A stretch of DNA of 64,000 nt from GWF2-33-9 sp964500435 (GTDB lineage: Bacteria > Bacteroidota > Ignavibacteria > Kapaibacteriales > UBA2268): NCBI GenBank assembly GCA_964500435.1, contig CAZCNL010000001.1:310001-374000 (forward strand). Reading direction: 5' to 3'. Below are positions 1 to 7,605 of the stretch, piece by piece; positions within the stretch are counted from its first letter, which is position 1, and each line of letters starts with the position of its first letter. Under the pieces are notes generated by a model. It saw nothing but the letters and a program-made list of their open reading frames with translations. It searched no databases and was not told the origin of the DNA. The position numbers and the translations under genes were made by a program.

Positions 1-741
1 TACATATTTATTACTTTCAGAAGCTGTTTTGAATATTGTTTCGCAAACAAAAAATGAATTGACAACTTTATTTACAAAAATATCCCAAGGGGGAAAATTT
101 TCTTCATTCTTGAATTCAATTCCTGAAACAACACAAGATATTGCGGGGTAAACAGGTTTTTGCAAATGAGCAAACAAATTAGAATCTTTAACTGCAACAG
201 CAAAGGCTCTTTGAAGTGCTAAAGTTATCGATGGGTCATATAAAAATCGACTATCCGCACTATCCCGATAATTGATAAACGCATAGCCTGTTCCAGTGTT
301 TTTATTTGAAAAGTCTTTTCCGGATAATAAAGTTACATCGCACCTCATTATATTTACAAACCGATTTAAATTGATATAGGCAATAAAGTTGGCTTTGAAA
401 TAATTTGCAACATCTGCAATGGAATGAGGTTTACCTTCTGTTGCAAGAGATTTTGAAATGGAATCAGCTAATTTTACGGGAATTATATCAAAATACTGTG
501 CCATAAGCATCGTAAAAGCAAAAGATGCTTCAACCTTTGAGGGATTCAAATCCCCAAGCTCTTTTCCAATTTCAATACCGGCAACATAAATCTTTAATGG
601 AGAATCATCTTTTTTTCTATTATTTTCATTTCTTTTTTGACTTAGTGCTAATACTGAAGAATATGCAGAAATGAAGAACAAAGCAAATAGAAAAAAGACA
701 AAAATCCTCTTTGAAATATATTGGAGATTTTTTATTTTCAT
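1..741 (-). CDS. Hypothetical exported protein, C-terminus cut by window edge
   Basis: An open reading frame runs from an ATG at 741 to the window edge without a stop, giving 247 visible codons. The first 35 or so residues look like a signal peptide: a basic start (MKIKNLQYISKR) and then a long hydrophobic stretch ending near SSVLALS. The mature part begins with a Lys/Asn/Asp-rich linker, then a mixed alpha/beta-looking region containing KIYVAGIEIGKELGDLNPSK. I do not recognise a family. The start lies 5 bp after the stop of the upstream cupin gene, so the two are probably co-transcribed. The sequence shows an exported protein; any function is unknown. The end of the gene is outside the window. 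Confidence 0.7.
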   Translation of the reverse strand, partial: MKIKNLQYISKRIFVFFLFALFFISAYSSVLALSQKRNENNRKKDDSPLKIYVAGIEIGKELGDLNPSKVEASFAFTMLMAQYFDIIPVKLADSISKSLATEGKPHSIADVANYFKANFIAYINLNRFVNIMRCDVTLLSGKDFSNKNTGTGYAFINYRDSADSRFLYDPSITLALQRAFAVAVKDSNLFAHLQKPVYPAISCVVSGIEFKNEENFPPWDIFVNKVVNSFFVCETIFKTASESNKYV

Positions 742-746
742 TTTAA

Positions 747-1013
747 TTAATAAAAGTTATAATATTTTTTAACCGGTTCAATAACCTCCCATACACAACT
801 TAGACCTTTTGGAAAAGTAACAAAATCTCCTTTAGAGATTTCTATTGTTTCGTTATTAGTATGAATTTTTACTTTACCTTCAAGAAACAAACATTGTTCG
901 TTTTCGTCGTAGAACCATTCAAATTTTGATATTTCCTTGGTCCAGATAGGCCATTTGTATATACCTTTATTTTCTACTTCTTCTTCTGTTAGTTTTTGTA
1001 CCGATATTTTCAT
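747..1013 (-). CDS. Small cupin-domain protein
   Basis: An 88-residue protein fits a single cupin fold of the DUF861/EutQ-like type. It has the pattern WFYDENEQCLFLEGKV, then a turn (KGDFVTFPKG) and a Cys-Val-Trp strand, as in short cupins in which Trp, Glu and the GDxVxFPxG turn are conserved. The frame opens upstream at a TTG (1025), but the ATG at 1013 (MKISVQKL) is the more natural start. There is no strong Shine-Dalgarno site. Such proteins often bind small ligands or metals, but the usual metal-binding His residues are not evident here, so no substrate is proposed. It sits 5 bp upstream of the truncated exported protein. Confidence 0.75.
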   Translation of the reverse strand: MKISVQKLTEEEVENKGIYKWPIWTKEISKFEWFYDENEQCLFLEGKVKIHTNNETIEISKGDFVTFPKGLSCVWEVIEPVKKYYNFY

Positions 1014-1131
1014 TGTTTTTATCAATAATTAAATTTCTTTAAAAATTCTAACTATTTTGAGCTTTTATTTCAAGCAATAATTGTGCCTTGTTTGGATTAG
1101 TAATAACTTAAAATATGTTTGGTTTGTTCTT

Positions 1132-1539
1132 TTATGAAAAATAACGTAAATATTCAACATACATACATTTATCTTGAACAAATTCAAATCCATTTGCTTC
1201 TGCTAATGCCTTTGCTTCATCATTGATAATATCTTGTTGCAACCAAATAACTTGAATATCACCACGACTTTTCCTTCGTTCGATAGCTTCTTTAACAACA
1301 TTTAAAGCTTCAGATGAGGGACGAAATACTTCTAAAATATGTATTTCTTCTTCAACATCAGCCAATTTATTATATACTTTTTTACCTAATATTTCAGTTG
1401 CAGTCGGATTTATTGGAAGTATTTCATAACCTTTTGACATCAAGAATTCTGGTACTGTAAACGAAGGTTTTTGAGGATTTGCTGACATTCCGTAAACAGC
1501 TATATTCTTATGTTTTTCGAATATTTCTTTTATTGTCAT
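1132..1539 (-). CDS. CoA-binding domain protein (YccU-like)
   Basis: A 135-residue protein of the stand-alone CoA-binding (CoA_binding_2, YccU-like) family, which has a succinyl-CoA synthetase-type Rossmann fold. The N-terminus shows strand then nucleotide loop (KNIAVYGMSANPQKPSF), followed by a GYEILPINPTATEILGKKVY segment typical of the family. The conserved C-terminal block DKCMYVEY carries the invariant Cys-Met and acidic residue. Length matches the family (about 130-140). An AGGTG Shine-Dalgarno sits 6 nt before the ATG. Members bind CoA; a metabolic role is not established. Its own leader faces the divergent repeat-protein gene. Confidence 0.88.
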   Translation of the reverse strand: MTIKEIFEKHKNIAVYGMSANPQKPSFTVPEFLMSKGYEILPINPTATEILGKKVYNKLADVEEEIHILEVFRPSSEALNVVKEAIERRKSRGDIQVIWLQQDIINDEAKALAEANGFEFVQDKCMYVEYLRYFS

Positions 1540-1620
1540 AATACACCTATAAATTTTTAAATTTAAATATGAGACGTTATTCTTTTTAGTTTATTTGCAT
1601 CAATAAATTTCGTCAATAAG

Positions 1621-1655
1621 GTCGAATTTTATATTTTTTTTCGACAAATTTGTCG
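1621..1655. promoter_or_regulatory. Candidate operator: nested inverted repeats
   Basis: Between the divergent genes starting at 1539 and 1786 lies GTCGAA (1621-1626) and its complement TTCGAC (1640-1645), followed directly by the perfect 14-bp palindrome CGACAAATTTGTCG (1642-1655). T-runs flank the palindrome on both sides. This could be a regulator binding site or a weak bidirectional hairpin. No regulator gene is adjacent, so the role is inference. Confidence 0.3.
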
Positions 1656-1785
1656 CTTTTTTTCTTTCAATTAAAAATAAAAAATAATGTTATCTCTATG
1701 TTTTTCAATAACTTATAACTTTTGGCACAATCTTTGTTTATTCTTAACCATATTTTTAAATATTTTTTAAACAATAAGGTGTAGT

Positions 1786-2667
1786 ATGAAAAAAGTATTC
1801 TTAACTTCCGCTTTAATAGTTGTTATTGGTCTGCTAATAGCAGGAACAAGCTCTTTTTCCCAACAAGGAAAAGGAAAAGGTAAAATGGGAGGTAATACCT
1901 CTAACAGTAAATTTGTAGATGCTAACGGCGACGGAATTTGCGATAATTTCGTTGATGAAAACGGTGATGGTATTTGTGATAACTGTGGTCAAAGTGGCTC
2001 GGGCAAAATGGGCGGAAATCGTAAATTCGTAGATGCTAACGGCGACGGAATTTGCGATAATTTCGTTGATGAAAACGGTGATGGTATTTGTGATAACTGT
2101 GGTCAAAGTGGCTCGGGCAAAATGGGCGGAAATCGTAAATTCGTAGATGCTAACGGCGACGGAATTTGCGATAATTTCGTTGATGAAAACGGTGATGGTA
2201 TTTGTGATAACTGTGGTCAAAGTGGCTCGGGCAAAATGGGCGGAAATCGTAAATTCGTAGATGCTAACGGCGACGGAATTTGCGATAATTTCGTTGATGA
2301 AAACGGTGATGGTATTTGTGATAACTGTACTGGTTCAGGTTATGGTCATCACGGTTGTGCAAAAGGTAAAGGTATGGGTCTCTGCAACAATAATTATCAG
2401 AATAATATGATTCAAAAATATGAATTTAGTGACCAAGTTACGAAAGATTTAACTAAAGTAACATTTAATTTGAAAGAAAATGCTGATGTGAAATTAAATA
2501 TTTACGACCGCAATGGAAATTTAATAGAAAACGTTTATTCTGGTAAATTAGGAACTGGAACACATTCAATTGATTTAAATACTAGCAATTATAAAACAGG
2601 CATTTATTTTTATAATTTACTAATAAATGGACAATCAATTGTCCGTGAAATATCAATAGTTAAATAG
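1786..2667 (+). CDS. Secreted tandem-repeat DxNGDGxCD protein with T9SS sorting domain
   Basis: A 293-residue exported protein. Residues 1-25 form a signal peptide, followed by a Gly/Lys linker. Residues 42-181 hold three and two-thirds copies of a 38-residue unit, each made of two 12-residue loops (FVDANGDGICDN and FVDENGDGICDN), a third Cys and a GSGKMGGN linker. The DxNGDGxCD spacing resembles Ca2+ loops of thrombospondin type 3, dockerin and EF-hand-like repeats, so calcium binding is likely by family analogy. The Cys in each loop is unusual for plain EF-hand loops. Residues from about 215 to the end match a T9SS/Por C-terminal sorting domain (strand pattern VKLNIYDRNGNLIENV, then GIYFYNLLINGQ). 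AAGGTG precedes the ATG. No close family is recognised; surface display or release through T9SS is inferred. Confidence 0.85.
   Translation: MKKVFLTSALIVVIGLLIAGTSSFSQQGKGKGKMGGNTSNSKFVDANGDGICDNFVDENGDGICDNCGQSGSGKMGGNRKFVDANGDGICDNFVDENGDGICDNCGQSGSGKMGGNRKFVDANGDGICDNFVDENGDGICDNCGQSGSGKMGGNRKFVDANGDGICDNFVDENGDGICDNCTGSGYGHHGCAKGKGMGLCNNNYQNNMIQKYEFSDQVTKDLTKVTFNLKENADVKLNIYDRNGNLIENVYSGKLGTGTHSIDLNTSNYKTGIYFYNLLINGQSIVREISIVK
1909..2328 (+). repeat. 114-bp coding tandem repeat, 3 full copies plus 78 bp
   Basis: Copies begin at 1909, 2023, 2137 and 2251. By direct reading, copy 1 differs from copy 2 at a single base (ttt versus ttc in the second codon), copies 2 and 3 are identical, and the fourth stops after 78 bp, before the Gly-Gln-Ser linker. 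The lack of synonymous drift implies recent amplification or gene conversion, so copy number may vary among strains and short-read assemblies may have collapsed it. Confidence 0.97.
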
Positions 2668-2699
2668 ATTTTTGATAATTTCCATATTAATTAATAAAC

Positions 2700-2728
2700 A
2701 AGGCTGTTCTCAAGACAGCCTTTTTTAT
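2700..2728 (+). terminator. Rho-independent terminator of the repeat-protein gene
   Basis: AAGGCTGT (2700-2707), a 7-nt loop and ACAGCCTT (2715-2722), followed by a T-run. It lies 32 bp after the stop codon at 2667. Confidence 0.85.
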
Positions 2729-2775
2729 TTATTAAAATTATGAGTTGATATTGATATTTTTTAACTTTTGTTTTC

Positions 2776-2783
2776 TAATTTTG
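2776..2783 (+). promoter_or_regulatory. -7-like element TAATTTTG before guaA
   Basis: This matches the Bacteroidota TAnnTTTG -7 element and ends 21 nt before the guaA ATG. A TTG occurs 22 nt upstream (2751-2753), slightly far for a -33 box. No Shine-Dalgarno follows. Confidence 0.5.
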
Positions 2784-2804
2784 TAAAACATTTAAATTAA
2801 GTTT

Positions 2805-4343
2805 ATGATTGAAAAACAAAAAATAATTATTTTGGATTTTGGTTCACAATACACCCAAATTATTGCACGAAAAATCCGAGAAATAGGAGTATATGCAGAG
2901 ATACATCCTTACAATATTACTTTAGAGCAACTTGTTTCACTCAAGCCTTATGGTATAGTTTTAAGTGGCGGACCATCAAGCGTTTATGCCGATGATGCCC
3001 CTCATCCCTTTAAAGAGATTTTTGAACTTGGAATTCCAGTTCTTGGTATTTGTTATGGCTTACAACTCATTTCATATTTGTTAGGTGGAAAGGTTAATAA
3101 ATCAGCCAAAAGAGAATATGGTAAAGCCAATTTAATAATTGATAAAAAAAATGAACTTCTTGAAGATATTCAATATTCGCAAGTTTGGATGAGTCATGGC
3201 GATTCATTATCTGAAATACCGCCTCAATTTGAAATTATTGCTCATACAGAAAACTCCCCTATTGCCGCAATTCAAAATACAGAACGAAAAATATACGGTG
3301 TACAGTTCCACCCCGAAGTTCACCATACAATAGATGGTAAAAAAATATTAGAAAATTTTGCCCGTAAAATTTGTAAAATCACCGACAGCTGGAATGCCAA
3401 ATCATTTATCGAGAATTCAATTAACTCAATCAGAGAAAAAGTTGGCAATGGCGAAGTAATTTGTGCTCTCTCAGGTGGAGTTGATTCCACTGTTTTAGCA
3501 GTTTTACTCTATAAAGCAATCGGTGATAAATTGCATTGTATTCATGTCGATTCAGGTCTGATGCGTAATAATGAAAGCAAAACTATTTATGAATTATTTA
3601 AAAACTATTATAATATTTCGGTAGATATTATTGATGCAAGCGAATTCTTTCTCCAAGAACTCTCTGGTGTTACTGAACCAGAAAAGAAAAGAAAAATAAT
3701 CGGAAAAAAATTCATTGATGTTTTTGAAATAGAAGCTCAAAAATTTAATAATGCAAAATGGCTAGCTCAGGGCACGCTTTATCCAGATGTTATTGAATCA
3801 ATTTCGGTCAATGGTCCCTCGGCAACTATTAAATCTCATCATAATGTCGGTGGTTTACCAGAAAAAATGAATTTGAAAATTCTCGAGCCTTTCAGAGAAC
3901 TTTTCAAAGATGAAGTTCGTGAAGTTGGGAAAGAATTAGGTGTTCCGAGTTGGTTTATTGAAAGACATCCATTTCCAGGACCTGGACTTGCAATAAGAAT
4001 TCTTGGGGAAATAACTAACGAAAGGTTAGAAATTTTACGAAAAGCTGATGACATTTTTTTAGAAGAAATTCGTAATGCCGGACTTTACAACGAAATTTGG
4101 CAGGCTTTTGCTGTACTTTTGCCTGTTAAATCTGTTGGTGTTATGGGCGACGAACGTACTTATGAGTACACTTGCGCTTTACGTGCTGTTTCAAGTGTAG
4201 ATGGAATGACAGCAGATTGGTTCCCTATTCCTCACGAAACACTTGCTATAATTTCAAATAGAATAACTAACGAAGTTCGTGGAATAAATCGAGTTGTTTA
4301 CGATATTACAAGCAAACCACCCGGCACAATTGAGTGGGAATAA
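2805..4343 (+). CDS. guaA: GMP synthase (glutamine-hydrolysing)
   Basis: A 512-residue full-length enzyme that aminates XMP to GMP with ATP and glutamine in purine synthesis. The N-terminal class I glutamine amidotransferase domain has nucleophile Cys83 in GICYGLQL and His169/Glu171 in VQFHPE. The central ATP-pyrophosphatase domain has the P-loop SGGVDS at 223-228. The C-terminal dimerisation domain has RHPFPGPGLAIRI and ends in KPPGTIEWE, the typical GuaA terminus. It is a single gene flanked by terminators, with its own TAATTTTG box and no clear Shine-Dalgarno, so the leader is probably very short. Confidence 0.98.
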   Translation: MIEKQKIIILDFGSQYTQIIARKIREIGVYAEIHPYNITLEQLVSLKPYGIVLSGGPSSVYADDAPHPFKEIFELGIPVLGICYGLQLISYLLGGKVNKSAKREYGKANLIIDKKNELLEDIQYSQVWMSHGDSLSEIPPQFEIIAHTENSPIAAIQNTERKIYGVQFHPEVHHTIDGKKILENFARKICKITDSWNAKSFIENSINSIREKVGNGEVICALSGGVDSTVLAVLLYKAIGDKLHCIHVDSGLMRNNESKTIYELFKNYYNISVDIIDASEFFLQELSGVTEPEKKRKIIGKKFIDVFEIEAQKFNNAKWLAQGTLYPDVIESISVNGPSATIKSHHNVGGLPEKMNLKILEPFRELFKDEVREVGKELGVPSWFIERHPFPGPGLAIRILGEITNERLEILRKADDIFLEEIRNAGLYNEIWQAFAVLLPVKSVGVMGDERTYEYTCALRAVSSVDGMTADWFPIPHETLAIISNRITNEVRGINRVVYDITSKPPGTIEWE

Positions 4344-4424
4344 TATTTTTCACTCAAAGTAAATTATATTGAAAAAGTATTTTTTGAAAATATAATAAAT
4401 AAATTCCATTCTTACTTAAAAAAA

Positions 4425-4453
4425 AAATTAAACCACTTGCTGTGGTTTAATTT
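4425..4453. terminator. Bidirectional terminator between guaA and nuoN
   Basis: AAATTAAACCAC (4425-4436), loop TTGCT, GTGGTTTAATTT (4442-4453). An A-run precedes and a T-run follows, so it can serve both convergent genes. Confidence 0.85.
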
Positions 4454-4474
4454 TTTTATAATGTATGTTCTTTT

Positions 4475-5983
4475 TTATTTGAAAAGTTCTGATGCTAAAT
4501 TGATAACATAGCTTGGGAAAACACCGAGGAATAATATCCCAACAACTGAAATGGCAATTGATATGATTGAAATATTTTTGGTAACTGTAACACTTGCACC
4601 CTCTCTTTCCTTAAAATACATATTTATTATCAATCCTATGTAAAAGTATATAGAAATTAGCGATGCAATTACGGCGATTATAGTTAGCCAGAGATAGCCG
4701 CCTTGTATTGCTGAAAGGAATAAATAATATTTACCAAAAAATCCGCCGAATGGTGGTAATCCAACTAATGAAAACATAAATATTGCCATTGCTGCTGCCA
4801 AGAGTGGTTCTGATTTACTTAATCCATTATAATCACTTAAATTTAGTAATTCACTGTTTTCTTTTTCGATTAAAGAAACGATTATAAATGCTCCTATTTG
4901 CATAAATAAATATGCAGTTAAATAAAATGTTATGCCACTCCATCCTGTTTGATTATTTGCTACGATACCCATTAAAATATAACCAGCATGTGCAACTGAG
5001 GAAAATGCCAACATTCTTTTGACATTTGTTTGCATTAATGCGGTAATGTTTCCAACTAACATAGTCAATGCTGAAATTAAGGCAATGATTTCTCTCGAAT
5101 GAGACGTGATGTTTGTTGCAAAATCTGAAATAGCGTAATTTATATTTTGATTTGGTACAAATAATGATTTAGTAACGACAATAAAAGCAATGAATGCGGC
5201 GGCTTTTCCTGCGGTCGACATAAATGCTGTAACTACTGTTGGTGCGCCCGTATATACATCAGGTGCCCATTGATGAAATGGAAATGTTGATGCTTTAAAA
5301 GCTAAACCAACAAATATTAGAGCGAACCCAATATAAAGAAATGTATGATTTATTTGTCCTGTTAATATTTGTTGATTTATAACATTTAAGTACATTGAAC
5401 CTGTTGCACCATATAAAAATGCAATACCATAGATTAAAAAACCAGTTGCAAATGAACCTAAAATGAAATATTTTAATGATGCTTCAATTGAGTTTATATT
5501 ATTTCTAAAAAAGCCTGATAAAACATAAAATGGTATTGACATTAATTCAACACCTAAAAATAATATTAATAAGTTATTCGTGTGGTTGATATACATCATA
5601 CCGAGAAAAGAAAATGTAAGTAGTGAATAAAATTCTTTTAATTCAAAATTATTTTTCTTTAAAAAAGATGGAGTTGCAAATAAAGTTAAAATTCCTGCAA
5701 TTGCAAATAAAAATTCAAAATAAATAGTATAGCCACCAAAATTCAAAGATTGTTTAACGATTGTGTTAAACATATCACTCGCTTGAGAGTTTAAAGGAAG
5801 TAAGGAAAAATTAGCAGGATTTGCAAATAAAATTAAATCGATTATAAGTACAGCAAGAAAATTAAATAATGTTAGTCCAAAAATAACTGATTTATTTTTG
5901 ATAAATGCATCTGCAACAGGAATAATAATAGCAAAAATACTTGCGATAATCAATGACAATGATAAAATTAATTGTATTTCCAT
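4475..5983 (-). CDS. nuoN: NADH-quinone oxidoreductase subunit N
   Basis: A 502-residue, highly hydrophobic protein of the Mrp-antiporter-like NuoN family, an inner-membrane proton-translocating subunit of complex I. About 13-14 membrane segments are visible. The core includes FKASTFPFHQWAPDVYTGAPT, with the functional Lys of the discontinuous helix, and the NVKRMLAFSSVAHAGY signature. The C-terminal block VGLPPFGGFFGKYYLF is typical. It is the last gene of a nuoL-nuoM-nuoN run; its ATG lies 3 bp after the nuoM stop, so translation is probably coupled. The hydrophilic arm, nuoH, nuoJ and nuoK are not in the window. Confidence 0.95.
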   Translation of the reverse strand: MEIQLILSLSLIIASIFAIIIPVADAFIKNKSVIFGLTLFNFLAVLIIDLILFANPANFSLLPLNSQASDMFNTIVKQSLNFGGYTIYFEFLFAIAGILTLFATPSFLKKNNFELKEFYSLLTFSFLGMMYINHTNNLLILFLGVELMSIPFYVLSGFFRNNINSIEASLKYFILGSFATGFLIYGIAFLYGATGSMYLNVINQQILTGQINHTFLYIGFALIFVGLAFKASTFPFHQWAPDVYTGAPTVVTAFMSTAGKAAAFIAFIVVTKSLFVPNQNINYAISDFATNITSHSREIIALISALTMLVGNITALMQTNVKRMLAFSSVAHAGYILMGIVANNQTGWSGITFYLTAYLFMQIGAFIIVSLIEKENSELLNLSDYNGLSKSEPLLAAAMAIFMFSLVGLPPFGGFFGKYYLFLSAIQGGYLWLTIIAVIASLISIYFYIGLIINMYFKEREGASVTVTKNISIISIAISVVGILFLGVFPSYVINLASELFK

Positions 5984-5986
5984 AAT

Positions 5987-7576
5987 TTATTGTCCATTTT
6001 TATTTGAGTTATTTTTTAAATCATTGAATTTTTGAGAATTAGTATTTAATTCAGGATACACTGTTTTACCAAATTTAACTTCTTCGATTTTATTTACTAA
6101 TTTTCTTGTTGAATTTTCAGATATTTTGAGGTAAGTAGAAGGATAAACACCTATCCAAACTATAAAGATAACAATTGGAACAAATAAAGTCCATTCTCGT
6201 TTTGTCAAATCTTTCAAATGTAAATTTGAAGGATTATCAACTGTACCGAAAAATACTCTTTGAAACATCCAAAGCAAATAAACAGCAGCGAATATTACAC
6301 CCAAAGCTGCAACAATTGTGTAAGCCCAGTTATGCAAAATTGGTGAAGTAAATGCTCCAATCAAAGTCATATATTCACCAACAAATCCATTTAAGCCGGG
6401 TAGTCCCACAGAAGAAAACATTGCAATAGCAAAAAATGTTGCATAAACAGGCATAATTCTCGCAATTCCTCCGTATTCTGAAATCTCTCGTGTATGTCTT
6501 CTTTCATATATCACACCAACTAAAAGGAATAACATACCTGTGGAAAGTCCATGATTTATCATTTGAATTATTGCACCTTGAATTCCTAAAGCAGTCATTG
6601 AAAATATACCCAGTACTACAAATCCTAAGTGGCTTACTGATGAATATGCAACCAGTTTTTTTACGTCTGTTTGGACAGCAGCAACCAATGCACCGTAAAT
6701 AATACCAACAACTGCAAGCCAAGAAATTATTGATGAATAGTTAATAGCCGATTGAGGGAAAAATTCTAAATTAAACCTAATTAAACCGTATGTTCCCATT
6801 TTCAAAAGAACTGCGGCAAGTATGACAGAACCAGCAGTTGGCGCTTCGGTGTGGGCATCAGGCAACCAAGTATGCAGTGGAAACAATGGGACTTTTATAA
6901 AAAACGAAACAGCAAAAGCCCAAAACAGCCAAGCTTGATAATTCACTGGTATTAAATATGCAACATCTCTAATTTTTAAATAATCAGAAGTAAACCCTGT
7001 TTTTAGTATTTCATTTCCTACATAGTTACCTAACCATATAATTGCAACAAGCATAAAAAGTGAACCTACCATAGTGAAGATAAAAAACTTAACCGTAGCG
7101 TACCACCGATTTTTGCCACCCCAAATTCCTATAATAAAATACATTGGAATTAAAATCAATTCCCAGAAGATATAAAATAAAAATACATCAAGGGAAATAA
7201 AGACACCGACCATTGCAAACTGTAATAATAGCATCATAAAGTAATATTCTTTTTGTCTAATCTTTATGCTATCAAAACTCGAAAGGATTGCTATCGGTGT
7301 TATAAATGTTATTAACATTACTAAAAGTAATGACATACCATCTAAACCTACTCTAAATCCTGCATCTAATGAAGGAATCCAACTTTGTTGGAAATAAAAT
7401 TGAAAATCTGTTGTTTTTTGGTCAAAGTTAAAAAGTAAAATCAACGAAACCAAAAATGTAAGTATAGATGATATAAAAGCAAAATATTTTATTGTGTTGA
7501 CTTTATCCTTGTTAAAAAGCAGGATAATTAGTGAACTTAAAAGTGGTATAAACAATGTTATTATTAAAGGATTCAT
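5987..7576 (-). CDS. nuoM: NADH-quinone oxidoreductase subunit M
   Basis: A 529-residue antiporter-like complex I subunit with about 14 membrane segments. Diagnostic stretches are FWELILIPMYFIIGIWGG (with the essential Glu of helix 5), FFIKVPLFPLHTWLPDAH with EAPT after it, and DVKKLVAYSSVSHLGFV. It works as a proton channel next to NuoL and NuoN in the membrane arm. The C-terminus carries an Asn/Lys-rich tail of about 40 residues beyond the last membrane segment. It lies 29 bp downstream of nuoL and 3 bp upstream of nuoN, forming one transcription unit. Confidence 0.95.
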   Translation of the reverse strand: MNPLIITLFIPLLSSLIILLFNKDKVNTIKYFAFISSILTFLVSLILLFNFDQKTTDFQFYFQQSWIPSLDAGFRVGLDGMSLLLVMLITFITPIAILSSFDSIKIRQKEYYFMMLLLQFAMVGVFISLDVFLFYIFWELILIPMYFIIGIWGGKNRWYATVKFFIFTMVGSLFMLVAIIWLGNYVGNEILKTGFTSDYLKIRDVAYLIPVNYQAWLFWAFAVSFFIKVPLFPLHTWLPDAHTEAPTAGSVILAAVLLKMGTYGLIRFNLEFFPQSAINYSSIISWLAVVGIIYGALVAAVQTDVKKLVAYSSVSHLGFVVLGIFSMTALGIQGAIIQMINHGLSTGMLFLLVGVIYERRHTREISEYGGIARIMPVYATFFAIAMFSSVGLPGLNGFVGEYMTLIGAFTSPILHNWAYTIVAALGVIFAAVYLLWMFQRVFFGTVDNPSNLHLKDLTKREWTLFVPIVIFIVWIGVYPSTYLKISENSTRKLVNKIEEVKFGKTVYPELNTNSQKFNDLKNNSNKNGQ

Positions 7577-7605
7577 ATATTCATTCAGTTATATTTGCAA
7601 AAATT

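Noticed and set aside
747..1025. Longer cupin start at TTG 1025
   Set aside because: The ATG at 1013 starts a normal cupin strand and the extra four residues add nothing conserved.
1834..2220. A 128-residue open frame antisense to the repeat array
   Set aside because: It is a by-product of the tandem repeat (the same stop-free reverse frame recurs each 114 bp). It has no start signals or family match, and the sense strand has a signal peptide and a sorting domain.
1909..2328. CRISPR-like direct repeats
   Set aside because: The units are contiguous, 114 bp long, in frame and coding, with no spacers between them.
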